Source of the DNA: a virus
IMG/VR virus record: IMGVR_UViG_3300044858_002247
Coordinates: 1 to 44,459 of that record
Strand: one strand, 5' to 3'
Length of the DNA: 44,459 nucleotides
Below, piece by piece: positions 18,543-27,740 of this stretch (the stretch's first letter is position 1; the number at the start of each line of letters is the position of its first letter). A model generated the notes under the pieces. That model was not told where the DNA came from and made no database searches. It saw only the letters and a program-made list of their open reading frames with translations. The translations under genes and the position numbers were made by a program.

Positions 18543-19814
18543 TTAGAAGCCCTCGTCAGCCGCGCCGTCCACCTCAATACCAGTCATAACAATCTGATTG
18601 TTACGACGAGTAGCACCAAGGTTCATATAACGCGCCATAACAGCCTCAAACTTATCGTAGTTCGTGACTTGACGAAGCGTCATACCATCAGCATCAAGGA
18701 AATGCCAATCCTGATCCGAGAACACCTTCATCGTGGACTCATCAAGAATATACATCTTCCCATACGGCGCATCAATGTCCGCCACAACAGGCATACCATT
18801 GTACGACAGCGCCGAGAAGCCCTGAGCATAATTCAGCGACTCCGGATCAATATAACGCACATCATTGGCGAACAGGTTATAGAACTCACGCTGAACACCA
18901 AGCGACGTAATAATCGCCGTCGGCATACCACCAGCAATACGAGCCTTATTAAGACCCTGCTGGATAAGACCAAACGTCAGCGTACCACTATTCTCCGCGG
19001 CAACATCGACGCGCTGATTATCCCACCACGAGTTAGCACCCGTCGGAGTAATACCACCAAAAGCAGTAGCAGCATCCGCAACAATACGCCGCAGACCATC
19101 AACCTCATCCGACAAGGAATAAGTATTGCCCTCAGCAGCAGCAACCTGCGTAACACCCTGACGAACAAGATCATCACCAGCGTCAAGCCCATAGGTAGAC
19201 GCATTAGCGGCAAGAGTAATAACACCCGTATCAACATTAACGGACGAAACCACAATAGTCGAAGTATTCGACTTCGTAGTAGACGAGGCCGTATAAGCAT
19301 CCAACTTCATCCCCGGATAAATCTGGCCCTTACGCAACGCCTCACTAGACGTAAGCGTAACATCAGCACCAGAAATAGCACCAGTAGCCGAAGAAACGGT
19401 AGCAATAACGCCGTCACCAGCACCATACACCTGACGCGCCAGATCCTTCTTAAGATCGTTACGAACACCATCCAACTCAGACTTAAGAGCCTGCAAGAAC
19501 GCGCCAGCCTCATTCTTCGTCTTAGCCATCGACGGACCCGTAACCTCAACACGACCATACAGATACTTCAGATCATACACGGCCTTGTCATAATCCTGCT
19601 TGCCAGCCGACGGCAACTCAGCCGACTCAGCACGCGCACCCACACCAGTAGAACGACCATGATGAAGCGGCACATACGCACGCTTACCAACCAAATCCTC
19701 CGAACGCGCATCAAGACGATTCAGAAGAAGAACCTCATTATTTAACTGCTCAGCAACCGGCCCAAGGTAGTACTCCTTGAGAATATCGCTAAGCGTAGTA
19801 AGATTAGCACTCAC
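18543..19814 (-). CDS. Major capsid protein (423 aa)
   Basis: The N-terminus (LSDILKEYYLGPVAEQLNNE) and the block GKRAYVPLHHGRSTGVGARA, followed about 30 residues on by YLYGRVEVTGPSM, are typical of HK97-fold major capsid proteins of this environmental phage group. The C-terminal region with GMPVVADIDAPYGKMYILDE fits the P-domain/A-domain end of that fold. The GTG start has the best ribosome binding site in the genome, TAAGGAGGTGTTAA. Upstream is the scaffold gene, downstream the hairpin. It is probably the most abundant virion protein. Confidence 0.9.
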   Translation of the reverse strand: MSANLTTLSDILKEYYLGPVAEQLNNEVLLLNRLDARSEDLVGKRAYVPLHHGRSTGVGARAESAELPSAGKQDYDKAVYDLKYLYGRVEVTGPSMAKTKNEAGAFLQALKSELDGVRNDLKKDLARQVYGAGDGVIATVSSATGAISGADVTLTSSEALRKGQIYPGMKLDAYTASSTTKSNTSTIVVSSVNVDTGVITLAANASTYGLDAGDDLVRQGVTQVAAAEGNTYSLSDEVDGLRRIVADAATAFGGITPTGANSWWDNQRVDVAAENSGTLTFGLIQQGLNKARIAGGMPTAIITSLGVQREFYNLFANDVRYIDPESLNYAQGFSALSYNGMPVVADIDAPYGKMYILDESTMKVFSDQDWHFLDADGMTLRQVTNYDKFEAVMARYMNLGATRRNNQIVMTGIEVDGAADEGF

Positions 19815-19832
19815 TTAACACCTCCTTATAGA

Positions 19833-20645
19833 TTAGGAAATGTTACGAACAGCCTCCAAAGCCGCCTTATGCGCATCCTCAAGGCTCTTAAAGCCCGGAC
19901 TAGGCGAACTAGACGGAGAAGTAGGCGCAGGCGTAGCACCCATAGGAACCTGCTTAGACTGCAAATACGAGCCAAGCATACGCTGCTGCATAGCATGATA
20001 CTGCTCAGCCGCAGCCATAAGATCCCCATCATGAGCATACGCCAAAGAATAAATCGTTTCCAAATCATCATCAGTATACTGAGGATTAGAAACACGAATA
20101 GTATTCTCCATAGCCTCTAACTCTTCCAACGACTCCTGCTGAGCCTGAAACTCAAGCATACTCTCACGGAATGCTCGCATCTCCTCTAACTCAGCCGCAA
20201 CTTGCGGAGGAAGCCCTTCGTAACTATTATTCTCAGAAGTAGTCTCCACCGTAGGCTGGCTAACGTTGGGTGTTCCCGCATTCTGCTGAATCTGCGCCGC
20301 AATTTGCATAGCAAACTCCGGGTCCTCATTCAACGCCTGCACGAATCCAACTGCTTGTAGCGCAACATCAGGATCTACTCCATGCTCAGAGAGCGCCCCA
20401 AAACCGCGACGCAACTCTGCAATCTCCTGAGTCTTACGAGTATAATCAGCCTGCATAGACTTATATACCGCTTGCATATCCTCAGGAAGAACACTAGGAT
20501 CAAAACCAGTAAAGGATTCAGCCTCAGACTGATTGTCCTCCACAATCGCTTGATCCGTAGTAGGAGCCTCGTTAACCGGAGCCTCGTCCGGCAACTCAGC
20601 CGACAACGCCTCTAAAGCGCCGTCCATATCAATACCATCACTCAT
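19833..20645 (-). CDS. Capsid scaffolding protein (270 aa)
   Basis: An acidic, low-complexity N-terminus, a helical coiled-coil centre (QADYTRKTQEIAELRRGF and EELEAMENTI), a Ser/Pro linker (PTSPSSSPSPGF) and a short basic helical tail (DAHKAALEAVRNIS). Scaffolds commonly use such a C-terminal tail to bind coat protein. It lies directly upstream of the capsid gene. The ATG at 20645 follows TTGGAGGGTACC; an upstream TTG is within that site and is rejected. Confidence 0.85.
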   Translation of the reverse strand: MSDGIDMDGALEALSAELPDEAPVNEAPTTDQAIVEDNQSEAESFTGFDPSVLPEDMQAVYKSMQADYTRKTQEIAELRRGFGALSEHGVDPDVALQAVGFVQALNEDPEFAMQIAAQIQQNAGTPNVSQPTVETTSENNSYEGLPPQVAAELEEMRAFRESMLEFQAQQESLEELEAMENTIRVSNPQYTDDDLETIYSLAYAHDGDLMAAAEQYHAMQQRMLGSYLQSKQVPMGATPAPTSPSSSPSPGFKSLEDAHKAALEAVRNIS

Positions 20646-20691
20646 GGTACCCTCCAATAATACAACGACTCCGGCTTATTCCGGTTGGTCG

Positions 20692-21189
20692 CTAATCATT
20701 CACAACAACACTCTCAGCAGTAATCTCAACAACCTCACTAGCACGCTCCTCAGCGGCATTAACAAGATTATCAGCAAAACCACTCATCAACTCCTTCATC
20801 TCCTCCTTCGTAGGAAGAGTATGAACAGTCTCAGTCCGCTTAGTCGCCAAACCCTGCGCCAAACGAATCTTATCATCCATAATACCCACAACAGTAGCAA
20901 GAGTCCCCAACTGCTTAATCTCAGCCTCAGGAATCAACTCCTCCAACTTATCCATAGCCTTCTGCCGCACAGTAGAAGCATGATGCACAAACTCGTACGC
21001 ATTAGCACGAATCTTATCATCAAGCCGCTCAGGAGGACCATTCTCCTCCCACTGCTTCACCCAATACGCAATCGTCGTATGACCAATACCACACTGCCTA
21101 GCAGTAGCACGAATATTCTTATCATTACTAATCCAAATCACATAAGCGGCAGCCTTATCCTCATCTGTCCACTCAGTTCTCTTACTCAC
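20692..21189 (-). CDS. Helix-turn-helix protein, candidate small terminase (165 aa)
   Basis: Residues about 7-50 form a homeodomain-like/transposase-type helix-turn-helix (RATARQCGIGHTTIAYWVKQ). This is followed by a long helical region and an acidic tail. A DNA-binding head plus an oligomerising helix fits a small terminase subunit, but in this genome the gene lies between portal and scaffold rather than next to the large terminase. A regulatory DNA-binding protein is the alternative. The ATG overlaps the end of the portal gene by eight bases. Confidence 0.6.
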   Translation of the reverse strand: MSKRTEWTDEDKAAAYVIWISNDKNIRATARQCGIGHTTIAYWVKQWEENGPPERLDDKIRANAYEFVHHASTVRQKAMDKLEELIPEAEIKQLGTLATVVGIMDDKIRLAQGLATKRTETVHTLPTKEEMKELMSGFADNLVNAAEERASEVVEITAESVVVND

Positions 21190-23491
21190 CGCGCACCGTC
21201 CTCATAGCCATCTCCTGAGCCATCTCCTGATCCGCCTCAGCCTGATTCTGCTGCAACTTCTGCAACAACTCCATCTGATACTGATCCATAGCCCCAGCCG
21301 TACCCTCAACAGCATTCGGCTTATCCTTATTATCAATAACCACCGTATCAAGCGGCGGCTCCAACAACTCCTGCGGAGTAACATTCTCCACACCAGCCTG
21401 ATTAAGAATCTTAGAACCAGTCGTCGGACCAACAGCACCACGCAACTGAAGGCTAACACGCGGAGCCTCGCCCTGCGGCGACTGCTCAGCAGCAAGCGCC
21501 TGCTGCGTAAACTCATAATGCCTATAGAACTGATCCTTCACCATAGGCGGCATCATCTCAAACTCTGCACTCTTCATAAACTGAGAATGCACCTCCAAAT
21601 GCACCGCCTTATTCTCATACGCAAGCGGTTGCAACCCGGCCTCAACACTCTGCTGAAGCAACATAGGATCAACCTGACCGCCCTCCATAATACTCATCAT
21701 CAACTGATCCTGAGCCTGCTTAGCAGCCTGCTCATTCACAATACCACCATCCATAAGTTTATCATGCTCACGCATAGCCTGCTCCTCATCAGCCTCAAAC
21801 TGCATCTGCAAGCCCTTAAAATCAGCCATATCAAGATACTTATACGCCTTCGTAGGCGACAAAACACCCATCTGCAACAACTGCAACACGCGAGCCTGAC
21901 GACCAGCACGAGTACGCGGAAGGCCAGAACCAGCCTCAACCTTAACACTAACACCCTTAATAAGATCCGCATCCTCAAACCGCTCAACCTTAGGCTTAGA
22001 ACCAGAACCAGTAATAATCATCGTACGCGGCTCATTATAATACGCCTGAGCCAACTGCAACATAAGATTACCACACCGCTCCAACGCCTTCTCCATAAGC
22101 ATAATCTGCGGAGCCAAACGATCCGTAGCCGCCTCCTGAAGAAGATCAATAGCCACACCAGCCTCAACATTCGGAGGAACACTACCCTCCACAATCTCAT
22201 TAAGACCAAACGTATCCTTCAAACGATTACCAAGATCCTGCAAATGCTCAAACACATACGGCGGCAACGACGGAATCGGAATCGACTCAGGCACCTTACC
22301 CGCAACCGGATTATACTCAAAAATAGCACCCGGCTCATCCGTAATACGCTGACGCAACGAACCCACCGGAGCCAACATCTGCGGCTTCAACGTCAGATTC
22401 TTATACTCAATCATCTGCGACAACGTACGATTCAACTCCTTCTGAAGCGGAATTGCCTGTTCAACCACACTAGAATCCCACAACTGCCCCGGAACACGCA
22501 TACCCGGAAACTTCACAAGCGGCAACTTCTCAAAAGGATACGGCCACGGCGCATCATAAAGAATAATCGAAGGATCCTTCGTAAACACAACAAAACGCCC
22601 AGCAGGATTCTTAGCATTAGGCAAATAATACCCATAATACACAACCCGAACATTCTCCTGCGTCTTAGCATCCAAACTACCAAACACACCCGGAAGCGTC
22701 TCATCAGGATACTTATTCACAGCATTAGGCTTCAAACGCACCCCATACCGAGAAAAAATCTCATCACTCGTCATAGGATGCTTACAAAACGCATACTGAC
22801 AATCCTCAAACACCGAAGCAGAATCATCCAACAACACATCAAAAGGCGACATAACATCAACCTTAATCTCACCCTGATAAATCATCTGCTCAAACTCGTC
22901 CGAATCAATACCAGCAGCCTCAAGATTCTTCTCAAAAAAATGCTTCACAACAGGATCAACAATAGGCTGACCAGTAGGATCAACCATAACCCGCATACCC
23001 GGACCAGCCTTATCATCCCAAGTAATCTTCCAAAAACCATTACCACAAATAATACTCCACATCATCGCCTCTTCCCGCTTCTCAGTAAGACTAAACTCGT
23101 CCCACCAATAATCAAGAAGATTCTCAGCAATCTCCGTAGCCTTCTGCGCCTCATACGACGCCTGCCCCGGAGTAGCAAAAAACTGTGGCTTAGACTTCAC
23201 AAGCCGACTAAGCAAAGACTGCGTATTAGGAGCAATCTGATTTGACACCAACCGCACACGATAACGCGGCTTATCACCATCATCCGTAGGAAGAGCCTCA
23301 ATACGACGCGACTTCCTATTATAAAAAACATACTGCTTACCCTTATAAAAAGCAAGATTTAACTTCCATTGCTGCTCCATACGCTCGCGCTGGCGCTGCA
23401 ACTCATCCACCATCTTAACGAGTTTATCAGCAGGAGCATACCCCTCTGGCTTATCCTCGTTAGAATATCCATCCGAATACTCTTCTGCCAC
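21182..23491 (-). CDS. Portal protein (769 aa)
   Basis: The size and features fit the long portals of P22-like and related short-tailed phages, which form the dodecameric ring through which DNA enters and leaves the head. The core has RLVSNQIAPNTQSLLSRLV, MMWSIICGNGFWKITWDD and MSPFDVLLDDSA. A Gln/Met-rich helical C-terminus (about 640-769) would form the barrel. It lies between the glycosyltransferase and the HTH gene. The GTG start follows TAGGGGGGTGAGTT. Confidence 0.88.
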   Translation of the reverse strand: MAEEYSDGYSNEDKPEGYAPADKLVKMVDELQRQRERMEQQWKLNLAFYKGKQYVFYNRKSRRIEALPTDDGDKPRYRVRLVSNQIAPNTQSLLSRLVKSKPQFFATPGQASYEAQKATEIAENLLDYWWDEFSLTEKREEAMMWSIICGNGFWKITWDDKAGPGMRVMVDPTGQPIVDPVVKHFFEKNLEAAGIDSDEFEQMIYQGEIKVDVMSPFDVLLDDSASVFEDCQYAFCKHPMTSDEIFSRYGVRLKPNAVNKYPDETLPGVFGSLDAKTQENVRVVYYGYYLPNAKNPAGRFVVFTKDPSIILYDAPWPYPFEKLPLVKFPGMRVPGQLWDSSVVEQAIPLQKELNRTLSQMIEYKNLTLKPQMLAPVGSLRQRITDEPGAIFEYNPVAGKVPESIPIPSLPPYVFEHLQDLGNRLKDTFGLNEIVEGSVPPNVEAGVAIDLLQEAATDRLAPQIMLMEKALERCGNLMLQLAQAYYNEPRTMIITGSGSKPKVERFEDADLIKGVSVKVEAGSGLPRTRAGRQARVLQLLQMGVLSPTKAYKYLDMADFKGLQMQFEADEEQAMREHDKLMDGGIVNEQAAKQAQDQLMMSIMEGGQVDPMLLQQSVEAGLQPLAYENKAVHLEVHSQFMKSAEFEMMPPMVKDQFYRHYEFTQQALAAEQSPQGEAPRVSLQLRGAVGPTTGSKILNQAGVENVTPQELLEPPLDTVVIDNKDKPNAVEGTAGAMDQYQMELLQKLQQNQAEADQEMAQEMAMRTVRGE

Positions 23492-23502
23492 AACTCACCC
23501 CC

Positions 23503-24327
23503 CTAATCAATACCAGTCTCATGAAACTGGCTATTTTTAACACGCAAATACTCATGCTTAAAGCGCATACGCAACTTATCCTGCCACAAAACCCAATGCT
23601 TAACCCTAAAAGGCGCCTTTAAATGATACTCGCTCTCATACCTATAACCCTTAATTTTCTCACTACCAATAAGCCGCTTAGTCAAACATAAACGTTGACC
23701 AACAGGAGGAGTATAAAACCAGTACCAATGCCGTTTCTTAACACTAAGATACGGCGAAGCCCTAATAAACAAAGGCGACAAGCCCTCTTCTCCTGCTTTA
23801 ATATCCTGCCTACTAGTCTTCTTTTCTTTAGGATTATCCACCGCCCACTCTTTAGCCCAAACAACATTAGTATTTTTTAAAGCAGCCAACTCTTTACAAA
23901 CATCAGCAACATTAGTAGTATCATTATCTAACTCAAAATCAGCATGAATATACGTAAACCAATCACAATAATTGTGCATAATACTAAAACAATAATTTAG
24001 TTTATCCGTTTCGCCCTGCCAAATTTTATCAGGACGAATAATAACACACTCTAAACCAGCCTCTTTACAAGCCTCTTCAATTGCACGCACCTGCTCAAAA
24101 GGAGAATTAACACCATCCGCCCCCTCACCAACGTGCAACTGCAAAAAAGGATGCTTATCAATAAACTTCCAATAACCAGCAAAATACTCTTCTCTTGCAC
24201 TTTTAGCAACCTGCATATCACCATCAACAGCGACAATACCATCAACAAAAGAAGCATAGGACAAAATAGCCCTACGCAAATCCGCAGGATCCTCACAAAA
24301 CCATGCAAGAAGCCCCCAAAGCCTCAC
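23503..24327 (-). CDS. Glycosyltransferase-like protein in the packaging cluster (274 aa)
   Basis: The N-terminus (LRRAILSYASFVDGIVAVDG) and the acidic motif IHADFELDNDT at about 128-138 resemble GT-A (family 2-like) glycosyltransferases, where an Asp-x-Asp-type site holds the metal and nucleotide sugar. The C-terminus is very basic and aromatic (KKRHWYWFYTPPVG; KHWVLWQDKLRMRFKHEY). The GTG start overlaps the previous stop (TAGTG). It might glycosylate a virion protein or host surface glycan. A second glycosyltransferase splits the polymerase gene at 37289-38056. Confidence 0.6.
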   Translation of the reverse strand: MRLWGLLAWFCEDPADLRRAILSYASFVDGIVAVDGDMQVAKSAREEYFAGYWKFIDKHPFLQLHVGEGADGVNSPFEQVRAIEEACKEAGLECVIIRPDKIWQGETDKLNYCFSIMHNYCDWFTYIHADFELDNDTTNVADVCKELAALKNTNVVWAKEWAVDNPKEKKTSRQDIKAGEEGLSPLFIRASPYLSVKKRHWYWFYTPPVGQRLCLTKRLIGSEKIKGYRYESEYHLKAPFRVKHWVLWQDKLRMRFKHEYLRVKNSQFHETGID

Positions 24328-24626
24328 TACACAAACTCCATATCAGAAGGAACTAGCCCAGACTTTTCCAAAAGCGTCTTATACTCTGCAAGATCAATAA
24401 TGCCATTCTTCAAAGCCCAATCAGCGTCCTGCTCATCTTCACTAACACGCAACTGCCCCATAGGAACATTCTCTAACGGCTTACTTCCCTCTAGCCTTAA
24501 CTTTTCTAGTCGAAGGCGCTCCGTCTCTAGATTCAACATCGCCTGCGTCCACGTTTTTTGAGTCTCCAGAATCTCCAGCATCACTTGTAATAACAGTGAA
24601 TCCTGCCTGTTCCGCCAACCAAACAA
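24327..24626 (-). CDS. Hypothetical helical protein, overlaps preceding gene (99 aa)
   Basis: A predicted coiled-coil N-terminal half (LLLQVMLEILETQKTWTQAM, LETERLRLEKLRLEG) and an acidic C-terminus. The TTG at 24626 has AAGGAG seven bases upstream, so the full-length frame is plausible even though its first 146 bases overlap the upstream gene in another frame. Later ATGs (24581, 24539) lack clear ribosome sites. A small terminase-like or packaging accessory role is possible from position next to the large terminase. Confidence 0.6.
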   Translation of the reverse strand: MFGWRNRQDSLLLQVMLEILETQKTWTQAMLNLETERLRLEKLRLEGSKPLENVPMGQLRVSEDEQDADWALKNGIIDLAEYKTLLEKSGLVPSDMEFV

Positions 24627-24774
24627 TTGTAGACTCCTTAACTAATTGATTTTTAGAATTATCAAAAGAAAAATTCTTATTTAGAATTTGCGTATCAAAC
24701 ACTCGCTCGCGAGGAAAAATACGCTCGCCAGTAACTGCATCAGCCGCATTATCAGGACTATTAATCCAACTCAT
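24481..24774 (-). CDS. Hypothetical protein after large terminase (97 aa)
   Basis: Begins with SWINSPDNAADAVTGERIFP, contains a short hydrophobic stretch (STIVWLAEQAGFTVIT) and ends in a charged, low-complexity tail rich in Asp, Gly and Ser. Its ATG overlaps the terminase stop (TAATG); a start six bases upstream is also open. The last 146 bases are shared with the next gene. Function unknown. Confidence 0.65.
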   Translation of the reverse strand: MSWINSPDNAADAVTGERIFPRERVFDTQILNKNFSFDNSKNQLVKESTIVWLAEQAGFTVITSDAGDSGDSKNVDAGDVESRDGAPSTRKVKARGK

Positions 24775-26234
24775 TACCATATACTCCCCATAAACTCGTC
24801 AACAAAACGATCCTCTTTCCTATTACCCGGACGATCCGCAAGAACCCAATCCGGCAAAGAACCCTCCTCAACAGGCGCAGGAGAATAATCCCCCAACAAC
24901 GCACCCGCAGTACGAAGAGCAATCTCCATAGAATCCAAACAGTCATCCGCCGGAGCACGAGCAGCAGAATCATAATCCACCCACTCCTGAATAAAATCAG
25001 TATGCTCCTTCCGAATCTTCACCTTACCAATCCGAAACAACGGACTCATCGCCAAAATACGCTCCCACTTCTTACCCTTAGCAAACAAAGGCACCACAGG
25101 AGGCATACTCGTAAGCCTCTCAGTCTGCTGCACAAGCGCAGCCTGATAGGCATTAGACTCAATCCCAATAATATCCGGCTTATACTTAATATAATACTCC
25201 TCAATCTTGAGAAGTTGCTCAGCGAACGGGATTCGCGCCGCGTACTGCTCTAGTAGAAACACTTCGTTAGAGTCTGATACCCCAATAACAGTAATCACGA
25301 ACCTGTCAGCGTTCGCTGAGAGGCTGATTGCCGGGTCAACTCCCATGTATTTACGCAGTTTAAGCGGTTTGCCCTCTAAATCAACAAGATCTTCGCTTGT
25401 ATAATAGTGAAGCCAGTCCCCGGCTAGGTCTTTGCCTGCCATACTGTCAAAACTCGCCATATACTCTTGTGCGAATAGCAGCGGGTGATATCTAGACTTC
25501 ACATATTCCCATTCCTCGCGCCTAAAGTACGGATTATCAATTGATCGGTACTCTACACGACTGTTATTCTTATCGTTACGCGACTCGTCAGAGAAAAACT
25601 CCTCATAAAACCAGTTCTTCTGATTAGGAGTCGTCGTTGTAATAAGCAATCCTTGCTTATCCGAGAGCGATGGGCGAATAACGCCCCACGCCTCGTCTGT
25701 TTTAATGAACGCGGCCTCATCCATCCAGAGAATATCCAAGCCAGCACCGCGAAGAGACTGTGGATCCTCAGCAGACTTGAACTCTACGAGGCTTCCATTC
25801 TCAAATTCGAAGCGCAAACCACCCTTATTCTCTTTAACTTCCTTACCAATCGTCAATCCAGCCTTAATACAAGCATCACGAAACGTAAGGTATGATGGTC
25901 GGCCCACCTTATACGACGCGGAGAGCGCCCACACCCACAAAGGCGTCTCAACATTCTTCTTACCATGCGCATCCAAATGAAACTGACTAGGATGCAAGCA
26001 ATAAAATAACACTTCCCACGCCGCAGAGAGCGTTTTCCCGCCGCGACGACCAGCCACAAGATGCCTAAAACGAGTAAGAACCTTATCATTCTTATCCGTA
26101 TGAAACAACACCTGATAATAATGCGGCGCATAACCCTTAGATAAGAACCAACCCATCTTCTCAGGAAACTCTAAAATCGTAGCCTCAAGCGTCTTAGCAG
26201 ACAACTTTTCCGAATCATACGAATAATTACCCAC
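24774..26234 (-). CDS. terL: Terminase large subunit (486 aa)
   Basis: The DNA-packaging motor, an N-terminal ATPase plus C-terminal RNase H-fold nuclease. Walker A AGRRGGKT is at residues 61-68, Walker B LDILWMDE ends at about 173 with the catalytic Glu, and the coupling motif LLITTTTP is at about 196-203. Nuclease acidic residues are seen in MGVDPA (about D300), IGIES (about E359) and APADD (about D430). The GTG start follows AGGAGGCTCTT. Full length for the family. The closest DNA-binding partner candidate is the HTH protein at 20692-21189. Confidence 0.95.
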   Translation of the reverse strand: MGNYSYDSEKLSAKTLEATILEFPEKMGWFLSKGYAPHYYQVLFHTDKNDKVLTRFRHLVAGRRGGKTLSAAWEVLFYCLHPSQFHLDAHGKKNVETPLWVWALSASYKVGRPSYLTFRDACIKAGLTIGKEVKENKGGLRFEFENGSLVEFKSAEDPQSLRGAGLDILWMDEAAFIKTDEAWGVIRPSLSDKQGLLITTTTPNQKNWFYEEFFSDESRNDKNNSRVEYRSIDNPYFRREEWEYVKSRYHPLLFAQEYMASFDSMAGKDLAGDWLHYYTSEDLVDLEGKPLKLRKYMGVDPAISLSANADRFVITVIGVSDSNEVFLLEQYAARIPFAEQLLKIEEYYIKYKPDIIGIESNAYQAALVQQTERLTSMPPVVPLFAKGKKWERILAMSPLFRIGKVKIRKEHTDFIQEWVDYDSAARAPADDCLDSMEIALRTAGALLGDYSPAPVEEGSLPDWVLADRPGNRKEDRFVDEFMGSIW

Positions 26235-26243
26235 AAGAGCCTC

Positions 26244-26381
26244 CTAATGCGGCCTCCGATTATTACAAGCACCACAACGAGCCATGTAATGCTGATTCTC
26301 AGCATTACATTTCATACACAACCACGGCTCCTTAGGAACATCAACCTTACGGATACGAGGCTGAACATTAGAATTAAACAC
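26244..26381 (-). CDS. Zinc-finger microprotein, RanBP2-type pattern (45 aa)
   Basis: A 45-residue protein whose C-terminal half reads WLCMKCNAENQHYMARCGAC. This fits exactly the W-x-C-x2-C-x3-N-x6-C-x2-C pattern of RanBP2-type zinc ribbons, a fold known for binding RNA or ubiquitin in eukaryotes and found in small bacterial zinc proteins. The N-terminal 19 residues are basic. A GTG start six bases after AGAGG fits, and the stop lies in the terminase ribosome site (TTAGGAGG). Its place right before terL suggests a late or packaging-linked role, but this is only inference. Confidence 0.75.
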   Translation of the reverse strand: MFNSNVQPRIRKVDVPKEPWLCMKCNAENQHYMARCGACNNRRPH

Positions 26382-26390
26382 AACAAACCT

Positions 26391-26582
26391 CTAAACAATA
26401 GGATTCAAAGGATTAATAATAATAGGCTCAATAAAGGCACCATTATTATACTCCCAACCAATACTAACACTTAAGTTTTCTGGAACTAAAATAAGATCAC
26501 CAGAACACTCGTAGGGCGATACACCATCCCAAACAATAACATTAGTTACAACATTATTCTCAATAATAGCATAAGTATTCAT
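26391..26582 (-). CDS. Small tail-fibre-associated protein (63 aa)
   Basis: A compact protein with the pattern AIIENNVVTNVIVWDG ... VSIGWEYNNGAFIEP, the typical small beta unit found at the end of, or next to, phage tail fibres and fibre chaperones. Its ATG overlaps the stop of the Gly-rich gene (ATGA). It may be a fibre tip or assembly partner of the protein at 26579-27520. Confidence 0.75.
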   Translation of the reverse strand: MNTYAIIENNVVTNVIVWDGVSPYECSGDLILVPENLSVSIGWEYNNGAFIEPIIINPLNPIV

Positions 26583-27520
26583 GCGTACAACTCCAAAATA
26601 ATTAATCCATCGCCACCAGCAGCGCCGGGAGAAGAGGCGCCCCAAGTCCTAGAAGACGTTCCACCAGCGCCTCCACCTTGAGTTCCTGCAGTTCCAGTAA
26701 CAGCACTCCCTCCGCTAGTTGCGCCGCTAACTCCTCCGCCACCACCAGCACCAGAAGACCCACCAGCACCGCCAGCAGCAAAGGCACCGCCAGCGCCATA
26801 AGCCTCAGATAAAACACCAGAAGTACCACCAATAACAATAGTACCCGTACAAGATGCCGCTAAACCACCCGCACCGCCAACACTATCACCACCATTACCA
26901 GAACCAAGACTAGGACTACCCCCAACAGCAATAACTAAACTACCAAAAGAAGATGATCCACCAGTGCCGCCATTACCACCACCAACGCCCGCAGTGCCAC
27001 CAGCCCCAACAGTAACAGTAACACTAGAAGACAAACCAGCAATATCAGTAATAAAACTCTCAGCATACGCGCCCCCACCACCACCACCAGTCGCAGAAAC
27101 ACTCGGCGCGGCACCCGTAGCCCCAGTACCACCAGAACCACCCCCGCCACCAATACACCTAACCCTAATACCACGCAAATAAGCATACGAAGCCTTTGCA
27201 AAAGAACCACTAGAAGTATGAACAACATACTCAACAAAACGATAACCAGTATTCAACCCAGCGCTCGCCCCACCATTATTATCCAAATCATTAACCTCAA
27301 CCCACGAAGACCCATTATACACAAGAACCTTCTGCGTATCAGTCTCATAAATCATCGTACCCTCAGCAATACCCGTCGGCCGAGTAGAACTAGTACACAC
27401 AACATGACCAAACTTAATCGAATCAAAATTATCCCGGACATAGGTATTCCAATCCGAAGCAAGCAACTCACTCGTACCCGCAGTCTGCGTAGGCACACCA
27501 TCCATATTCGCGTAAGACAT
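26579..27520 (-). CDS. Gly-rich tail fibre/adhesin-like protein, first late gene (313 aa)
   Basis: Residues 1-85 form a fibre-like N-terminal module (GTMIYETDTQKVLVYNGSSW). From about residue 120 the protein is dominated by Gly-rich runs (GGGGSGGTGATGAA; GGNGGTGGSSSFGS) with Ser, Ala and Val, like the polyglycine-rich adhesin tips of other phages. It ends SSPGAAGGDGLIILELYA, a common end for Gly-rich fibre proteins. The ATG at 27520 is chosen because GGAGG lies eight bases upstream; the GTG two codons before it is too close. It opens the late operon. Confidence 0.75.
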   Translation of the reverse strand: MSYANMDGVPTQTAGTSELLASDWNTYVRDNFDSIKFGHVVCTSSTRPTGIAEGTMIYETDTQKVLVYNGSSWVEVNDLDNNGGASAGLNTGYRFVEYVVHTSSGSFAKASYAYLRGIRVRCIGGGGGSGGTGATGAAPSVSATGGGGGGAYAESFITDIAGLSSSVTVTVGAGGTAGVGGGNGGTGGSSSFGSLVIAVGGSPSLGSGNGGDSVGGAGGLAASCTGTIVIGGTSGVLSEAYGAGGAFAAGGAGGSSGAGGGGGVSGATSGGSAVTGTAGTQGGGAGGTSSRTWGASSPGAAGGDGLIILELYA

Positions 27521-27553
27521 AAACACCCCCTCCGGTGCATAGAAAACAAGCCC

Positions 27554-27582
27554 TCATATATACTAACGTAAAAAGTCACACA
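27554..27582 (-). promoter_or_regulatory. Possible promoter for the late (leftward) arm
   Basis: On the minus strand, TTGTGT (27582-27577) and TATATG (27559-27554) are separated by 17 bases and lie about 35 bases upstream of the first late ATG. The -35 is weak, so late transcription may also need the phage sigma-like proteins at 42432-43014. Confidence 0.35.
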
Positions 27583-27740
27583 AATCGGAAATAGAATCTG
27601 CAAACTTAACAAACACTTAACATACAATAACGGTTTTAAGCCAAACTCAAAATGTTCAAAAAATATATGCATAGTAATTATATATATGTGGGTGGGTCAT
27701 AACGGGGGTACGGGTATGCGCATACGGATACGCAGGAGCC

